A stretch of DNA of 9,216 bases from an uncultured Clostridia bacterium (GTDB lineage: Bacteria; Bacillota; Clostridia; Christensenellales; Pumilibacteraceae): positions 1 to 9,216 of the forward strand of contig CAKQVV010000062.1 of the NCBI GenBank assembly GCA_934277845.1. The letters are read 5' to 3'. Of this stretch, positions 1-6,947 are shown one piece after another. Made by a program: the position numbers and the translations under genes. A model generated the notes under the pieces. The model did no database searches. It had not been told where the DNA came from and was given only the letters and a program-made list of their open reading frames with translations. Each line of letters opens with the position of its first letter. The first letter of the stretch is position 1.

Positions 1-32
1 TATCCAAAGTTTTCGGAGGTTAAAATCCCGAT

Positions 33-1928
33 TTGAAATCGAATAGTTTCGTTTCTACACGAAAGAGGTTATTGATTGCGGTTATATCAATAGCCTTTTT
101 ATTTTGCGTTTTGGCAGGCAGGCTGTGTTATTTACAGGTGTTTACCGGCGATGAACTTCGCGAGCGCGCCGCCGAGCAATGGTATCGCGACCTTCCGCTT
201 AAAGCGAAACGAGGGACTATTTACGATTGTGAAGGCGAAGCGATAGTGGACAGTAAAGACGTTTTTACCGTTTACGTTCGTCCTGCCGCGGTTAAGAATA
301 AATCACTCGTTGCAAACAGGCTTGCCGCTGAACTCGACGTGAACGAAAACAAACTTTTCGATAAAATCTCACGCGCCGCAGTCAGCGAGATAACCGTTAA
401 AAAAAACGTGGATTTTCAAACGGGAGGCAGACTTCGCGATCTTGGACTGGACGGCGTGTATTTTTCCGTGGACTCGGCGCGCAATTATCCTTATGACGGC
501 TGTCTGACGCAAGTGTTGGGCTATACCAACGCCGATAACGAAGGACAGAACGGGCTCGAAGGTTATTACGACGGCTATCTTAGAGGAGTAAACGGGTTTT
601 CCGCGACTGAAACCGATAATAAAGGCATGGAACTGGACGGTAACGTGACGAAATATGTTCCCGCGATACCGGGTGCCGATCTTCACACCACGCTTGACAT
701 CTCAATACAGGGATTTGCCGAAACGGCAGTAAAAGGAGCGGTAGTCGAGTGGAAAGCGAAAAGCGCGAGCATGATAGTCATGGACGTTAATACCGGCGGT
801 ATAGTCGCGATGGCAAAAACGCCTGCCTACGATCTGTCGGATATTCCGCGCGATGATGTGAATATGCTGAATGCTTACAGTAAAAACACGATGATAGTCG
901 ACGTATACGAACCCGGCTCGACTTTTAAGATTTTTACTACCGCGGCGGCGATAGAAAGCGGCGCAGTGAACGATCGCGACACGTTCTTTTGTCCCGGCTA
1001 CAGAATGGTTGACGGAAAACGCATTAAGTGTTGGCGAAGCATCGGTCACGGTTCGCAGCATCTTGCCGAGGGAGTTAAAAACAGTTGTAACTGTGTGTTT
1101 ATGGATCTTGCGCTCAGAATGGGGACGCAGAAGTTTTACGAAAATTTACGTAAATTCGGTTTCGGAGCAAAAACCGGTGTCGACTTTTATTCGGAAAGTT
1201 CGGGGCTTATGATGAATGAAAAGAGCGTAAAGACCGTTGATCTTGCACGCATAGGTTTCGGGCAGGCGGTTGCGGTTACTCCGATTCAACTTATTTCAGG
1301 AGTGTCGGCGATCGTCAACGGCGGAGTTTATCACACGCCGCATTTCGTGAGCAGCATCACCGACGCAAGCGGGAGTGTTGTGTATGTATATCGCGACGAC
1401 GATCGGCGAGTAGTGAGTTCGGCTACGTCCGAAAAAATGCGCGGATTACTTGAAAACGTTGTTAAAGACGGTAGCGGCAAAAAAGCGGGAGTTCAAGGGT
1501 ATCGTATCGGCGGCAAGACGGGCACCGCGCAAAAATATGAAGACGGCGCAATAGCGCATGGTAAATACGTTTCATCGTTTGTAGGTTTTGCGCCTGTGAA
1601 TAATCCGAAGTATGCCGTGCTTATGATAATCGACGAGCCGGGAACTTACGCATATTACGGAAGTATCGTTGCCGCGCCGTACGTCGGCGACGTGTTCTCG
1701 AAAATATTTGAAAGCAAAGGTATAGAACCGACAGAAACAATCGAAGAAAAGGAATACGTGGAAATACCGTACCTTTGCGGAAAAAGTGTAAACGCCGCTA
1801 TTAGCGAGCTTGACGCGCTGGGGATTAAATACGAAATATCCGGAGATGGCGAAACTGTATCTACAACACTGCCTGCTGCCGGTAATAATGTGACGAAAGG
1901 CGATTATATTCTCTTGGGACTCGAATAA
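33..1928 (+). CDS. ftsI: Class B penicillin-binding protein (FtsI/SpoVD family) with one C-terminal PASTA domain
   Basis: A septal D,D-transpeptidase that crosslinks peptidoglycan stem peptides outside the membrane, normally partnered with an FtsW-type glycosyltransferase such as the one encoded downstream. The 631-aa protein has a short basic N-terminus and one membrane anchor (about residues 12-33). A PBP-dimer region follows, beginning at the R60-G-T-I-Y-D motif, and then the transpeptidase domain with all three penicilloyl-serine motifs: S296-T-F-K299, S351-C-N353 and K495-T-G497. A single PASTA repeat lies at about 574-631. Length and the single PASTA resemble Bacillus SpoVD, whereas PBP2B carries two, so sequence alone does not settle whether it acts in vegetative division or in spore cortex synthesis. 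The start is TTG at 33: an in-frame TAA at 21-23 rules out anything longer, and GGAGG at 15-19 lies 13 nt upstream, a somewhat long spacing. A hairpin terminator follows the stop. Confidence 0.95.
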   Translation: MKSNSFVSTRKRLLIAVISIAFLFCVLAGRLCYLQVFTGDELRERAAEQWYRDLPLKAKRGTIYDCEGEAIVDSKDVFTVYVRPAAVKNKSLVANRLAAELDVNENKLFDKISRAAVSEITVKKNVDFQTGGRLRDLGLDGVYFSVDSARNYPYDGCLTQVLGYTNADNEGQNGLEGYYDGYLRGVNGFSATETDNKGMELDGNVTKYVPAIPGADLHTTLDISIQGFAETAVKGAVVEWKAKSASMIVMDVNTGGIVAMAKTPAYDLSDIPRDDVNMLNAYSKNTMIVDVYEPGSTFKIFTTAAAIESGAVNDRDTFFCPGYRMVDGKRIKCWRSIGHGSQHLAEGVKNSCNCVFMDLALRMGTQKFYENLRKFGFGAKTGVDFYSESSGLMMNEKSVKTVDLARIGFGQAVAVTPIQLISGVSAIVNGGVYHTPHFVSSITDASGSVVYVYRDDDRRVVSSATSEKMRGLLENVVKDGSGKKAGVQGYRIGGKTGTAQKYEDGAIAHGKYVSSFVGFAPVNNPKYAVLMIIDEPGTYAYYGSIVAAPYVGDVFSKIFESKGIEPTETIEEKEYVEIPYLCGKSVNAAISELDALGIKYEISGDGETVSTTLPAAGNNVTKGDYILLGLE

Positions 1929-1949
1929 CATTAAAGGTATATTTACCTA

Positions 1950-1980
1950 AAAAGCGACGGATACCGGTTCCGTCGCTTTT
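1950..1980 (+). terminator. Hairpin terminator between the PBP gene and murE
   Basis: A perfect 12-bp inverted repeat pairs 1950-1961 (AAAAGCGACGGA) with 1969-1980 (TCCGTCGCTTTT) around a 7-nt loop. It begins 21 nt after the PBP stop codon. The T run is only four bases and lies inside the stem, so termination may be partial. The A/T-flanked stem is symmetric and could work in both directions, although no gene on the other strand points at it. Confidence 0.75.
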
Positions 1981-1994
1981 ATCAGTTGCTTTTT

Positions 1995-2026
1995 CTGACA
2001 TAACGATGGAATCGGACAAATATAAT
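1995..2026 (+). promoter_or_regulatory. Candidate sigma-A promoter for the murE-mraY-murD-ftsW run
   Basis: A perfect -10 box, TATAAT, lies at 2021-2026, 26 nt before the murE start. The best -35-like hexamer is CTGACA at 1995-2000 (5 of 6 to TTGACA), but the spacer would be 20 nt, longer than the ideal 17. The position just after a terminator and before the next operon supports a real promoter. The exact -35 is uncertain. Confidence 0.55.
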
Positions 2027-2052
2027 AGAACGAATTATCATAGAGGTGAGAT

Positions 2053-3474
2053 ATGAGATTAAGCGAATTATTTGAAATTTACTTTGAGAATGATGCGGAA
2101 ATCACCGGTATTGCGTTCGATACCTCGGAAGTTAAACGTGGGGATTTATTCTTTTGCCTTTATGGTAACACTCGCGACGGGCATGAATTTTTGCCGGAAG
2201 CGTTTGAGAAAGGTGCAGCCGCTGCTGTTGTTGAAAGAGAACAACAGATTCCGATCCGGCAAATAGTAGTTCCGGATACTCGCCATACGCTTGCGATAAC
2301 GGCAAAGAAATTTTACGGTCACGTCGCAGACAGATTGAATATAGCGGCTGTCACCGGAACAAACGGAAAGACGACTACGACGTATTTATTAAAAAATATA
2401 CTCGAAGCAAATGATAAAACGGTAGGGATAATCGGAACTAATGAAGTTTCCTATTGTGGAAAAACACGCGTCTCTACGCTTACCACGCCCGATCCCGTTG
2501 AATTGCATCATACCTTGTTCGATATGAATGAAAGCGGAGTGACGCACATCGTTATGGAAGCGTCGGCGCATGCGCTGGCATTGAAAAAACTGGACGGGAT
2601 CAGATTTGCGTCTGTAGGATTTACGAATCTTACCCGCGATCATCTTGATTATTTCGGCGATATGGATAACTACGGCAAAGCGAAAGCAAGGCTTTTCGAG
2701 ACGGAAAGAAGTAGGTCGAAAGTTATAAACATCGATGACATATTCGGAGCAAAACTCTATGCCGATTGCGGCAAGGCGATTACTTACGGAAAAAACGGAC
2801 TCGTATCGGCGATGAAGGTCTGTTATTCGGCGGACGGCACGGAATTTACACTCAAAGTTTGTGACGAAACGGAAAAAGTGAAGTTATCGTTGCCGGGACA
2901 ATATAACCTTTATAACGCGCTTTGTGCCACAGGAATGGCGTTCGGTATGGGAATAAACGTGCATGGTATCGCTCGCGGGCTATCCGTGCCGATAACCGTG
3001 AACGGCAGGTTTGAAACGATTAAGTGTTCGAGAGGAACTGTGGTAATTGATTACGCACACACCGACGACGGACTTAAAAATTTGCTTTCTGCTGTTCGCG
3101 GAATAGCGATGGGACGAATTATAACCGTGTTCGGGTGCGGCGGAAACCGAGATAAAACAAAACGCCCGCTTATGTGGAAAGTTGCCGCGGAATATTCCGA
3201 TTTTGTTGTGCTTACTTCGGATAATCCGCGCTTTGAAAAGCCGGAAGATATTATTTCCGATGCGCTTGACGGAATAAAAATCGCGCAACCTGTCGAATAT
3301 TCAGTACAGCCTGATAGATATAAGGCTATCGAAACCGCATTGACTTTTATGGAAACCGACGATGTAGTCGTTATAGCAGGCAAAGGTGCGGAAAAATATC
3401 AGGAAATCAACGGAATCAAATATCCGTTTGACGATAAAGAAATTGTGAAAAAACTGCTTGCGGAGAAGAAATAA
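2053..3474 (+). CDS. murE: UDP-MurNAc-L-Ala-D-Glu:meso-diaminopimelate ligase MurE
   Basis: A cytoplasmic ATP-dependent Mur ligase that adds the third amino acid to the peptidoglycan stem peptide. The 473-aa protein has the N-terminal UDP-MurNAc-binding domain (D23-T-S-E-V, then R41-D-G-H), the ATP loop G102-T-N-G-K106-T and the E169-A-S-A-H region. It also has N192-L-T-R-D-H-L-D and K211-A-R, where the lysine is the usual carbamylated residue. The C-terminal ligase domain carries G318-R-F-E, D333-Y-A-H-T and G361-C-G-G-N-R-D. D390-N-P-R393 is the family's signature for meso-diaminopimelate; lysine-type enzymes usually differ here. The common GKGHE motif reads GKGAE at 443-447. ATG at 2053 follows GAGGTG at 2043-2048 by 4 nt. 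The stop overlaps the mraY start by one base (TAATG), which implies coupled translation. Confidence 0.97.
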   Translation: MRLSELFEIYFENDAEITGIAFDTSEVKRGDLFFCLYGNTRDGHEFLPEAFEKGAAAAVVEREQQIPIRQIVVPDTRHTLAITAKKFYGHVADRLNIAAVTGTNGKTTTTYLLKNILEANDKTVGIIGTNEVSYCGKTRVSTLTTPDPVELHHTLFDMNESGVTHIVMEASAHALALKKLDGIRFASVGFTNLTRDHLDYFGDMDNYGKAKARLFETERSRSKVINIDDIFGAKLYADCGKAITYGKNGLVSAMKVCYSADGTEFTLKVCDETEKVKLSLPGQYNLYNALCATGMAFGMGINVHGIARGLSVPITVNGRFETIKCSRGTVVIDYAHTDDGLKNLLSAVRGIAMGRIITVFGCGGNRDKTKRPLMWKVAAEYSDFVVLTSDNPRFEKPEDIISDALDGIKIAQPVEYSVQPDRYKAIETALTFMETDDVVVIAGKGAEKYQEINGIKYPFDDKEIVKKLLAEKK

Positions 3475-4472
3475 TGATCAGATATTTACTTGCGCTTGCG
3501 ATAGCGTTCGTAGCGACTGCCGCACTGATGCCGGCAGTTATTGCGTTTGCAAAAAAACTGAAGGTTCGCCAAACGATACTCAGTTACGTCGATAATCATG
3601 CGGCAAAAAGCGGTACGCCCACAATGGGCGGTATAGGATTCGTAGCGGCTTCGGTCATGGTAACCTTTGCGTTTTTGAAAGGAAGTTCGTCGCTGGCGGT
3701 AATGGTAGGCGTTCTTACGCTGGGATTCGGACTGATCGGTTTTATCGACGATTTTATCAAAGTTTTTTTTAAACAAAACAAAGGTCTTTCGCCGTGGCAA
3801 AAAATAGTTTTCCAGTTTATCGTGGCGATCGTAATGGCTTTCTTCGTGTATTTCAGTCCTTTCGTCGGGGACAAACTGTACGTGCCGTTCACGCTTGACG
3901 AAATATCGCTCGGGTGGTTCGCGGTTCCGTTTTACGTGTTTGTGTTTGTGGCGTTTACCAACGCGGTAAATCTTACCGACGGACTTGACGGGCTTGCCGG
4001 CAAAACTTCGGTGGCGTACACGATATTTTTCGCGGCGGTGATCGCGGTAATCGTCTACCGTTTCGGTATTATGCCGGCAAACGGCGAAGAGTACGAAAAC
4101 TTGCTCGTGTTTTGCTTCTCCCTTATCGGCGCGTTGTGCGGTTTTCTGTTGTTCAATTCCTATCCGGCGGCGATTTTTATGGGCGATACCGGTGCGCTTG
4201 CGCTCGGCGGAGCGCTTGCCGGACTTGCCGTAATAAGCAAACTTGCGCTTATCGCTCCGATAATCGGAATAACATATGTCGTCAGTTGTGTTTCCGACGT
4301 GATTCAGGTCGTGCATTACAAGCGAACCCAACGCCGCGTTTTTTTAATGGCACCGTTTCATCATCATCTCGAAAGAAAAGGAATTCACGAAAACAAAATT
4401 GTTACCGGTTATACACTCGTAACATTGTTCATCGGAGTGGTCGTGCTGCTCATAATTCTGGCGATAAACTAA
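3474..4472 (+). CDS. mraY: Phospho-N-acetylmuramoyl-pentapeptide transferase MraY
   Basis: An integral membrane enzyme that transfers phospho-MurNAc-pentapeptide from UDP to undecaprenyl phosphate, giving lipid I on the cytoplasmic face. At 332 aa it has normal family length and about ten hydrophobic segments. Visible motifs, in order, are P-T-M-G-G near residue 45, the D92-D93 pair in a DDFIK motif followed by N-K-G-L-S, N163-A-V-N-L-T-D169-G-L-D172, G237-D238-T-G and the triple histidine H296-H298 in APFHHHLE. These cover the Mg2+ and nucleotide-binding site known for the family. The ATG overlaps the murE stop by one base, and GGAGAAG at 3462-3468 inside murE acts as its Shine-Dalgarno. murF does not lie between murE and this gene. 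The 74 nt to murD hold no promoter or terminator that I can see. Confidence 0.97.
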   Translation: MIRYLLALAIAFVATAALMPAVIAFAKKLKVRQTILSYVDNHAAKSGTPTMGGIGFVAASVMVTFAFLKGSSSLAVMVGVLTLGFGLIGFIDDFIKVFFKQNKGLSPWQKIVFQFIVAIVMAFFVYFSPFVGDKLYVPFTLDEISLGWFAVPFYVFVFVAFTNAVNLTDGLDGLAGKTSVAYTIFFAAVIAVIVYRFGIMPANGEEYENLLVFCFSLIGALCGFLLFNSYPAAIFMGDTGALALGGALAGLAVISKLALIAPIIGITYVVSCVSDVIQVVHYKRTQRRVFLMAPFHHHLERKGIHENKIVTGYTLVTLFIGVVVLLIILAIN

Positions 4473-4546
4473 CGCATTATTTCGGTCGCCTCGGCATAAA
4501 CATAGGTGTAGATAATAATCCGAACGAATTTGCGACGGAGGAAGTT

Positions 4547-5827
4547 ATGCGGAAAATCAAAGCGGAAAAAGTACTGGTTTACGGCAAAGGAACAAGCGGC
4601 ATAGGGGCGAAAAACGCGCTTATTAAATGCGGCGTGAATTGCACGATTTGCGACGATAACGACTTTGACGAAACATTTACGGGCGACTACGACCTGATAG
4701 TCGTGAGTCCGTCGATTACGCTTGATCATAAAATTTTCGGCATAGCAAAAGAAATCGGTGCGGAAATAATAGGCGAGATCGAACTTGGCGGGCGAATTTG
4801 CGACAAACCGCTGATTGCGGTCACCGGCACCAACGGCAAAACCACGGTGACCGAACTTACAGGAATGGCATTCGGGTATTCACGTGACGCGTGCGTGACG
4901 GGAAACGTAGGACGTTCGTTTGCTCTCGACGTGACTTGCGATCACGACGTTTACGTGTGCGAAACGTCGAGTTTTCAACTGGAAACGATAAAATCTTTTT
5001 CGCCGCATATTGCAATAGTTACTAATATAACCGAAGATCACCTTGACAGACACGGCAGTTTTGAAAACTACGCTCGGATAAAGATGCGGATTGCCGCCGC
5101 GCAGTCGCCGTCCGATTATCTTGTTCTGAACGCCGACGGAATACCGCAGTGCGCGCTGGAAGATTTTCATCCGCAATCGGATGTGTTTTACACTTCGATA
5201 AAAATGCCGGTACGCGGCGCATATTTGTCGGGCGACAAATTCTACTGGCTGGACGAGCCGATATGCAAAATCAACAGAATGAAAATGATGGGGTTACATA
5301 ATGCGGAAAACGCGCTGTCTATGATAGCGGCGGCAAAACTTTCCGGTATCCGGAATACGGATATAGTTCGCGCGCTCGAAGAGTTCGAGCCGGACGAGTA
5401 CAGAATTGCCTACTCGGGCTGTGTAAGAGGAGTTGCGTTTTACAATGACTCAAAGGGAACTAATGTTGCCGCGACGATAATGGCTATGCGAGCAATGCCC
5501 TCATCTTACATACTTATTGCCGGTGGCTTTGACAAAGGCTGCGCTGTAGACGGATTATTTGAAAATACGGACGATAGACTAGTCGGGGTTTGCGCGATAG
5601 GTCAGACTAAATTTGCGGTAGAGGAAGCCGCAGCCCGTAAAGGTATAAAAACAACCGTGTGCGGGAGTTTGTCGGAAGCGGTAGTCGAAGCGTATCACTC
5701 GGGTGCGGATAACGTGCTGTTTTCGCCGGCGACTTCTAGTTTCGATATGTTCGAGGATTATCGCGCCCGAGGCGCGGCGTTTGACAAAATCGTCGGAGAA
5801 ATAATCAAGAGTGAAAAAATCGCTTAA
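4547..5827 (+). CDS. murD: UDP-N-acetylmuramoyl-L-alanine:D-glutamate ligase MurD
   Basis: A cytoplasmic Mur ligase that adds D-glutamate to UDP-MurNAc-L-Ala. The 426-aa protein, slightly short for the family, has an N-terminal Rossmann-like domain (V11-Y-G-K-G-T-S-G) and the ATP loop G94-T-N-G-K98-T-T. It continues with E139-T-S-S-F-Q-L-E, D164-H-L-D-R-H-G and G249-L-H-N-A-E-N. The C-terminal ligase domain has N300-D-S-K303-G-T-N, G326-G-F-D-K-G and S393-P-A-T-S-S-F-D-M-F. The HR(L/I)E motif usual just before NDSK reads Y285-R-I-A here. The frame is open back into mraY, but ATG 4547 is the first usable start after the mraY stop and has GGAGG at 4537-4541 with 5-nt spacing. No other ATG, GTG or TTG exists in frame between the mraY stop and this site. 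The end overlaps ftsW by 17 nt. Confidence 0.96.
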   Translation: MRKIKAEKVLVYGKGTSGIGAKNALIKCGVNCTICDDNDFDETFTGDYDLIVVSPSITLDHKIFGIAKEIGAEIIGEIELGGRICDKPLIAVTGTNGKTTVTELTGMAFGYSRDACVTGNVGRSFALDVTCDHDVYVCETSSFQLETIKSFSPHIAIVTNITEDHLDRHGSFENYARIKMRIAAAQSPSDYLVLNADGIPQCALEDFHPQSDVFYTSIKMPVRGAYLSGDKFYWLDEPICKINRMKMMGLHNAENALSMIAAAKLSGIRNTDIVRALEEFEPDEYRIAYSGCVRGVAFYNDSKGTNVAATIMAMRAMPSSYILIAGGFDKGCAVDGLFENTDDRLVGVCAIGQTKFAVEEAAARKGIKTTVCGSLSEAVVEAYHSGADNVLFSPATSSFDMFEDYRARGAAFDKIVGEIIKSEKIA

Positions 5828-6947
5828 CGGTAAAATCTACAACGGCATAGATCCGGTGCTCGTGACGGCTGTTGTCGGACTGATGGCGTTCGGCGTGCTG
5901 ATGGTGTATTCGGCGAGCAGTTACAACGCGCGCGTAAATTACGACAACGAGTATTACTACATGTTCAAGCAGCTTATAGGCGTAGTACTGGGACTTGTAG
6001 CGATGACAGCGTGCGCGCTTGCGGACTATCATGTTCTTCGTAAATTACGATACGTTATTCTTGCGGTTTCGTTCGTTATGTTGGTCGCAGTGTTTATTCC
6101 CGGAGTAGGCGTGGAAAACTATGGGGCGAAACGGTGGATAAACCTTCCGTTTTTCACTATTCAGGCGAGCGAAATCGCGAAATTCGGTTTTATAATTTTT
6201 ACCGCCGCCTATATGGCAAAAAATCATGAAAAAATGAGCACGTTTCGCGGCTTGATTCCCGTGCTTGCGGTGGGAGTCGCGATGTGCGTGCTCATTATTG
6301 CGGAACCGAACATGTCGATCACCATGTGCATGATCATGCTTATGTTCGCAATGCTGTTTGTTGGCGGAGCGAAAATGAAACATTTTGCTATACTGACAGT
6401 GCCGGTCGTTTTGCTGGTCCCCGTTTTTATAATACTGGAACCGTACCGTCTGAAACGGTTAACCGCGTTTCTGAATCCGTGGAGTTCGCCGCTGGGAGAA
6501 GGGTATCAGTTGATTCAGTCGTTTTATGCGCTCGGAAGCGGCGGATTATTCGGACTCGGACTTTTCAACTCGCGTCAGAAATACTTATTCTTGCCGTTTT
6601 CGGAAAGTGATTTCATTTTTGGCGTGATAGGCGAGGAACTGGGATTCGTGGGATGTGTTGCGGTAATTGCGGTGTACTTCGTGGTGATATGGCACGCAGC
6701 AAGAATCGCAAAGAACGCAAACGATCGTTTCGGATGCTATTTGTCGGCAGGAATAGCCGCAATAATAGCGATACAAACGGCGATAAACATTGCGGTCGTC
6801 ACCGGCTCGATCCCGCCCACTGGGTTACCGTTACCGTTCGTCAGTGCAGGTACCAGCTCCCTCGTCATCTTTTGCACAGGCGTCGGTACACTTCTCAGCG
6901 TGGAACGATTTAGCCATAAAAGTATCGAATGCCTTATTCGCAAGTAA
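5811..6947 (+). CDS. ftsW: SEDS-family peptidoglycan glycosyltransferase FtsW
   Basis: A polytopic SEDS protein that polymerises lipid II at the division septum together with a class B PBP, such as the one encoded at 33-1928. At 378 aa with about ten membrane segments it matches the family. It shows G105-A-K-R-W-I and I117-Q-A-S-E-I-A-K, and the large extracytoplasmic loop ends at S264-E-S-D267-F-I-F with G-E-E-L-G following. D267 aligns with the conserved SEDS catalytic aspartate. P335-P-T-G-L-P-L-P-F closes the core. Two motifs depart from the textbook form: E165-P-N-M-S where QPD(F/L)G is common, and V344-S-A-G-T-S-S where ISYGGSS is common. GTG at 5811 lies inside murD (17-nt overlap), with GGAGA at 5795-5799. 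SpoVE is a close relative and cannot be excluded. The last 38 codons and stop are antisense to thiT, and no terminator is visible after the stop. Confidence 0.94.
   Translation: MKKSLNGKIYNGIDPVLVTAVVGLMAFGVLMVYSASSYNARVNYDNEYYYMFKQLIGVVLGLVAMTACALADYHVLRKLRYVILAVSFVMLVAVFIPGVGVENYGAKRWINLPFFTIQASEIAKFGFIIFTAAYMAKNHEKMSTFRGLIPVLAVGVAMCVLIIAEPNMSITMCMIMLMFAMLFVGGAKMKHFAILTVPVVLLVPVFIILEPYRLKRLTAFLNPWSSPLGEGYQLIQSFYALGSGGLFGLGLFNSRQKYLFLPFSESDFIFGVIGEELGFVGCVAVIAVYFVVIWHAARIAKNANDRFGCYLSAGIAAIIAIQTAINIAVVTGSIPPTGLPLPFVSAGTSSLVIFCTGVGTLLSVERFSHKSIECLIRK

Noticed and set aside
369..686. Minus-strand frame antisense to the PBP gene (and similar ones at 702-1061 and 1572-1931).
   Set aside because: The PBP frame is continuous with all catalytic motifs. 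The antisense frames lack ribosome binding sites and domains.
3486..4331. A 281-codon open frame antisense to mraY.
   Set aside because: Its product is a string of Lys, Arg, His and Glu with no domain, as expected opposite a hydrophobic membrane protein. It has no promoter or ribosome binding site.
4112..4546. The murD frame is open for 435 nt upstream of ATG 4547, through the mraY 3' end, suggesting a longer protein.
   Set aside because: The upstream translation is basic and low in family resemblance, it overlaps conserved mraY, and ATG 4547 has an excellent Shine-Dalgarno at the right place for MurD.
4473..4546. The mraY-murD gap was examined for a promoter, terminator or small gene.
   Set aside because: No TATAAT-like box with a matching -35, no stable hairpin and no start codon with a ribosome binding site other than that of murD.
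6284..6610. A 108-codon plus-strand frame inside ftsW.
   Set aside because: The FtsW frame shows conserved motifs across the same bases. This frame is polar and random in look.
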